A program made the position numbers and the translations under genes. A model generated the notes under the pieces. That model was given only the letters and a program-made list of their open reading frames with translations, was not told the DNA's origin and searched no databases. DNA of 64,000 nt from Pontibacter anaerobius (GTDB lineage Bacteria; Bacteroidota; Bacteroidia; Cytophagales; Hymenobacteraceae), in the NCBI RefSeq assembly GCF_026241195.1, contig NZ_JAPFQO010000003.1, positions 310,001 through 374,000 of the forward strand, written 5' to 3'. Every line of letters begins with the position of its first letter. Within the stretch, counting starts at the first letter, position 1. Shown piece after piece: positions 60,987-64,000 of this stretch.

Positions 60987-62024
60987 ATGACTGAATCGAT
61001 ACATATTGGCCACGATGCGCTGAAGGAACTGCCGGAACTGCTGAAGAACCGGGCGTTCAGCAAGGTGGCGGTGCTGGTGGATGAGAACACGCTGCATCAC
61101 TGCTACCCTTTGTTGAAGCCATACTTGCCTGAGCACGACCTCATCCAGATTAAGAGCGGCGAGGAACACAAAACGCTGCAAACATGTGAGCAGATCTGGC
61201 AGCGCATGACCGAGCTGAACCTGGACCGCTGGTCGGTGCTGGTAAACCTGGGCGGCGGCGTGATCGGCGATATGGGTGGTTTCTGTGCGGCCGTTTTTAA
61301 GCGCGGGATTTTCTTTGTGCAGGTGCCCACCACGCTGCTGGCGCAGGTTGATGCCAGTGTGGGCGGCAAAACCGGCATCGACTTTCATGGGCTCAAGAAC
61401 CATATCGGCGTGTACCAGGAGCCGCAGGCGGTGTTCATAAACCCTGCTTTCCTGCAGACACTGCTGCAGCGCGAACTGAAATCCGGCTATGCCGAGATCA
61501 TCAAACACTGGCTGATCGCTGACAAGGATGCCTTTATGGAGCAGCGCCACATCGGCTTGTTCACAGAGGATTGGGAGGGGCTCATTCGTCACTCCGTACG
61601 TATAAAATCCAGTGTGGTGGAGCAGGACCCGCTGGAGGGCGGCCTGCGCAAGATTCTGAACTTCGGGCATACGGTGGGCCATGCCGTGGAAAGTTACCTG
61701 CTTGAGAGGCCAGAGCGCGCGCTGCTGCACGGCGAGGCCGTGGCCGTTGGCATGCTCTGCGAGGCCTGGATCAGCAAAAAGCATGAACTGCTGCAGGCAG
61801 ATGAACTGGATAAGATCGAGACATTCCTGGTTTCTATTTACGAGAAGGTGAAGCTGTCGGAAGAGGATATCCAGCATATAGCCCAGCTGGCGCTCCAGGA
61901 CAAGAAGAACACCCGCTCCACCATCAACTGCACCTTGCTGCAAGGCATCGGCAAAGCCGTGTACGACCAGCCCATAACGGTGCAGGAAATCGTTGAATCC
62001 TTACGCTACTACACCTTACTATGA
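60987..62024 (+). CDS. aroB: 3-dehydroquinate synthase
   Basis: Second shikimate-pathway step. The NAD- and metal-binding core is intact: SGEEHKTLQTCEQIW, LGGGVIGDMGGFCAAVFKRGI, VPTTLLAQVDASVGGKTGID, and the zinc histidines in FGHTVGHAVE and LLHGEAVAVGM. 345 residues is typical. Its last 4 bp overlap the aroA start (ATGA), so the two are translationally coupled. Confidence 0.95.
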   Translation: MTESIHIGHDALKELPELLKNRAFSKVAVLVDENTLHHCYPLLKPYLPEHDLIQIKSGEEHKTLQTCEQIWQRMTELNLDRWSVLVNLGGGVIGDMGGFCAAVFKRGIFFVQVPTTLLAQVDASVGGKTGIDFHGLKNHIGVYQEPQAVFINPAFLQTLLQRELKSGYAEIIKHWLIADKDAFMEQRHIGLFTEDWEGLIRHSVRIKSSVVEQDPLEGGLRKILNFGHTVGHAVESYLLERPERALLHGEAVAVGMLCEAWISKKHELLQADELDKIETFLVSIYEKVKLSEEDIQHIAQLALQDKKNTRSTINCTLLQGIGKAVYDQPITVQEIVESLRYYTLL

Positions 62025-63250
62025 GCCAGAGCCTCACCCTTAGCCACCCCACCGGTAAATTGAATGGAAGTATAAAACTGCCGGCTTCCAAAAGCGAGGC
62101 CAACCGTGCCCTCATCATTGCGGCGCTGTCGGGACAGGAGTCGCAGCTGCACAACCTTTCCGAAGCCAACGATACCCAACTGTTGCAGCGCCTGCTGCAG
62201 AGCGATGCCGAAACCATAGATGCCGAGGACGCCGGCACGGTGATGCGCTTCCTGACCGCCTATTACGCCGTTACCGGCCAGAAAAAGACGCTTACAGGCA
62301 CGGACCGCATGTGCCAGCGGCCCATTAAAATTCTGGTGGAGGCGCTGCGGAAGTTAGGTGCAAATATAGATTACCTGGGAGAGGAGGGGTATCCACCTTT
62401 AAAAATCAATGGTTTTACGGGCACCGGCCAAAAGCACCTGAAAGTCCGCAGCGACATCAGCAGCCAGTATATCTCGGCTTTGCTCATGATTGCGCCCCTG
62501 CTGCCAGAGGGGCTGGAGCTGGAACTGGAAGGCAAAATCGGATCGCGGCCATACATTGAGATGACGCTCTCGCTGATGCAGCACTTTGGCGTAAGAGCTG
62601 ATTTCTCCGGAAACACCATCTCTGTAAAGCCCCAAAAGTATACATGCGCAGCGTTTACGGTAGAGTCCGACTGGTCGGCGGCGAGCTATTGGTACAGTCT
62701 GGTGGCGCTGGCAAATGAGGCGGAAATCACCCTGCTGGGCCTGAAAGAGCAATCGTTTCAGGGCGACCGGGCCATTGCGGACATTATGTACCGGCTGGGC
62801 GTGTACACCGAGTTTACCGCAGAGGGGGTTCGGCTACTGAAAAAGGAGCACGAGCGGCACATTTCGTTAGACTTCTCGGATTGTCCGGACCTGGCGCAGA
62901 CCGTGGTGGCTTTGTGTGCCGGCATTGGTGTAACCGTGGATATGACGGGGCTGGAAAGCTTGCGCATAAAAGAAACAGACCGCATTCAGGCCCTTCAGAT
63001 TGAGGTGCTAAGTATGAATTCGTCGCTGCGGGAGGTTACGCCGGGTGTTTTCCGCCTGGAGCCTGACATCCTCCAGAAAAAGCAACTGAGTTTCCGCACG
63101 TACCAGGATCACCGCATGGCCATGGCCTTTGCCCCGCTTGCCCTGCTGCAACCCGTGGAGATTCAGGAGCCGGGCGTGGTGCGCAAATCCTACCCAAGGT
63201 TTTGGGAGGACCTGGAGAAGGTGGGTTTTGAGATAAAGTATAAAATATAA
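62021..63250 (+). CDS. aroA: 3-phosphoshikimate 1-carboxyvinyltransferase (EPSP synthase)
   Basis: Sixth shikimate step. The substrate-binding regions are visible: LPASKSEANRALI near 20, DAGTVMRFLTAYYA near 75, and GTDRMCQRPIKIL near 94; the C-terminal half has LRIKETDRIQAL and YQDHRMAMAFAPLAL. 409 residues is slightly short but normal. The sensitivity class (I or II) cannot be decided by eye. It is cotranscribed with aroB. Confidence 0.93.
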   Translation: MSQSLTLSHPTGKLNGSIKLPASKSEANRALIIAALSGQESQLHNLSEANDTQLLQRLLQSDAETIDAEDAGTVMRFLTAYYAVTGQKKTLTGTDRMCQRPIKILVEALRKLGANIDYLGEEGYPPLKINGFTGTGQKHLKVRSDISSQYISALLMIAPLLPEGLELELEGKIGSRPYIEMTLSLMQHFGVRADFSGNTISVKPQKYTCAAFTVESDWSAASYWYSLVALANEAEITLLGLKEQSFQGDRAIADIMYRLGVYTEFTAEGVRLLKKEHERHISLDFSDCPDLAQTVVALCAGIGVTVDMTGLESLRIKETDRIQALQIEVLSMNSSLREVTPGVFRLEPDILQKKQLSFRTYQDHRMAMAFAPLALLQPVEIQEPGVVRKSYPRFWEDLEKVGFEIKYKI

Positions 63251-63264
63251 AGTATAGCCGGCTT

Positions 63265-63789
63265 ATGCAGGAGCGGAAATTATACGGAGACGCCAGACTT
63301 ATAAAAGAGCGCCTGAACGAGATGCAGCTGATGGAAGAGGCGGCAGGCGGCTGGGCGGCTGTGTACAAGGATGCCGCTGCGGGCAGGTTCTGGATGAAGT
63401 GCTACACCACAGCCGGCGAGCAGTCTGACGGTGGCTACGAGCTGCTTATCAAATTGCCTCTGCCTTCCACAGGCGAGTTGATTGCTGCCGCGCTAGATTC
63501 CCCGTTTGAGGATGAGGCCGTGGCTGCTGTAATGCGGTTACTGGAGGAGGAGGCCGTGGAGAAAAAGGATTTTCGGGAGCAGCTGCTGCAGCAACTGGAG
63601 GCACCGGACCTGGCAAGTATAACCGATGAACAGAAGCAGCGGCTCCGGAAGATCATCACGCTTACTTCTTTAGCAGACCCTATGAACAAACGGGAGGTGA
63701 AAGGCAAGACCGCTGAAGAGGTGGAGGCAGACGCCGCATACTTCGAGGCGGTGTCGGAGCGGGCGCGAAAGCTGCTCCGGAAGTTGTAA
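63265..63789 (+). CDS. Hypothetical protein downstream of aroA
   Basis: A 174-residue soluble protein I do not recognise. It has no signal or membrane segment. The first third contains strand-like pieces (WAAVYKDAAAGRFWMKCY, GGYELLIKLPLP), and the rest is helical and rich in Glu, Ala and Leu. It starts 14 bp after aroA, so it is probably cotranscribed, but nothing ties it to aromatic synthesis. Confidence 0.65.
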   Translation: MQERKLYGDARLIKERLNEMQLMEEAAGGWAAVYKDAAAGRFWMKCYTTAGEQSDGGYELLIKLPLPSTGELIAAALDSPFEDEAVAAVMRLLEEEAVEKKDFREQLLQQLEAPDLASITDEQKQRLRKIITLTSLADPMNKREVKGKTAEEVEADAAYFEAVSERARKLLRKL

Positions 63790-63922
63790 CCTTAGTTCTG
63801 CCGCAAGTTTAGCGATAGCGCAAATGTGGGTATGCATGATGCAAGATTTCGACTTTCTTTCTGTGAAGCAGAAAAACAGGTAGTAGGTATAAGTATAAGG
63901 CAGTTGCAGGTGTTGTCTCGCT

Positions 63923-63995
63923 GTAGCGGATTTGTAACCACAGCTGTTCCGGATTTGCAATCCGGAACTCGGCTAGTAGCGGATTTGTAATCCGC
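63923..63995. repeat. REP-like hairpins with GTAG guide at the window edge
   Basis: GTAG (63923-63926) precedes an imperfect GCGGATTTGTAACC copy. Next is a 10-bp stem, GTTCCGGATT-TGC-AATCCGGAAC (63946-63968). GTAG (63976-63979) then precedes GCGGATT-TGT-AATCCGC (63979-63995). The hairpin next to a GTAG tetranucleotide is the hallmark of REPs moved by RAYT transposases. The sequence runs off the window. Confidence 0.75.
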
Positions 63996-64000
63996 GAGCT

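Noticed and set aside
1-64000. CRISPR arrays, tRNA and rRNA genes, prophage, complete insertion sequences
   Set aside because: No evenly spaced repeats with unique spacers, no tRNA-like T-arm in a plausible cloverleaf, no integrase, capsid or transposase frames were found by reading.

Overview
The window reads as chromosomal DNA of a Bacteroidota bacterium, most likely a Cytophagales/Hymenobacteraceae member close to Pontibacter. This taxon call is inference from content: a type IX secretion (T9SS) component (PorD) and a T9SS-sorted exoprotein, a bacillithiol glycosyltransferase (BshA), many Bacteroidota lipoproteins, promoter elements of the form TTTG-N19-21-TAnnTTTG, and weak Shine-Dalgarno signals. 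There is no prophage, CRISPR array, rRNA, recognisable tRNA or intact transposase. Coding density is ordinary, and most genes are housekeeping.

Layout. 0-9.7 kb: purine salvage and adenylate kinase (hpt, adk), the Obg GTPase, grpE-dnaJ, an ABC exporter pair with a lipoprotein, a ChaN-like lipoprotein and an IscA-type Fe-S protein. 10-18 kb (minus strand): serC, a serB-serA fusion, bshA and a GH3/beta-lactamase fusion. 18-25 kb (plus strand): mutL, two adjacent rhomboid proteases, and a BamA-type barrel with an N-terminal kinase-like region. 25-28 kb (minus strand): mdh and tilS. 28-35.6 kb (plus strand): an OstA/LptA-like protein, bamD, rpoZ, coaC and coaB (split by a frameshift at a T8 run), porD, a small Sm-like protein and recN. 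35.6-46 kb: fabI, cupin and Kazal proteins, three tandem YtxH proteins, lysS, and a large secreted nuclease. 46-58 kb: gamma-glutamyltransferase, a C-terminal processing protease, then a stress/envelope stretch (DUF2383, GDSL esterase, DUF4142, a response regulator, a glycine-zipper stress protein, three fasciclin lipoproteins, and an ECF sigma factor next to an anti-sigma-like/trypsin fusion). 58-64 kb: proline dehydrogenase, then shikimate genes (DAHP synthase-chorismate mutase, aroB, aroA).

The most unusual material is between genes. Three intergenic stretches (about 9.8-10.1, 24.6-25.1 and 33.35-33.6 kb) carry one roughly 180-250 bp element. Its stems are kept by compensatory changes and two copies have GNRA-type tetraloops, which points to a structured RNA. 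Two copies are followed by a pair of REP-like hairpins, and the right edge of the window has related hairpins preceded by GTAG, the signature of RAYT-mobilised REPs. The heptamer AAGTATA/TATACTT is far more common than chance, in genes and spacers on both strands. A short repeat of the form GACCANNGATTAA, or a degenerate relative, sits 5-9 bp upstream of the start codons of serC, aroB, the OstA gene and recN.

The genes fall into working groups: serine synthesis in one minus-strand cluster (all three enzymatic steps in two proteins), chorismate synthesis (three proteins in a row), outer-membrane biogenesis (OstA-like, BamD, BamA-like), T9SS secretion (PorD plus cargo), and an envelope-stress sigma module.
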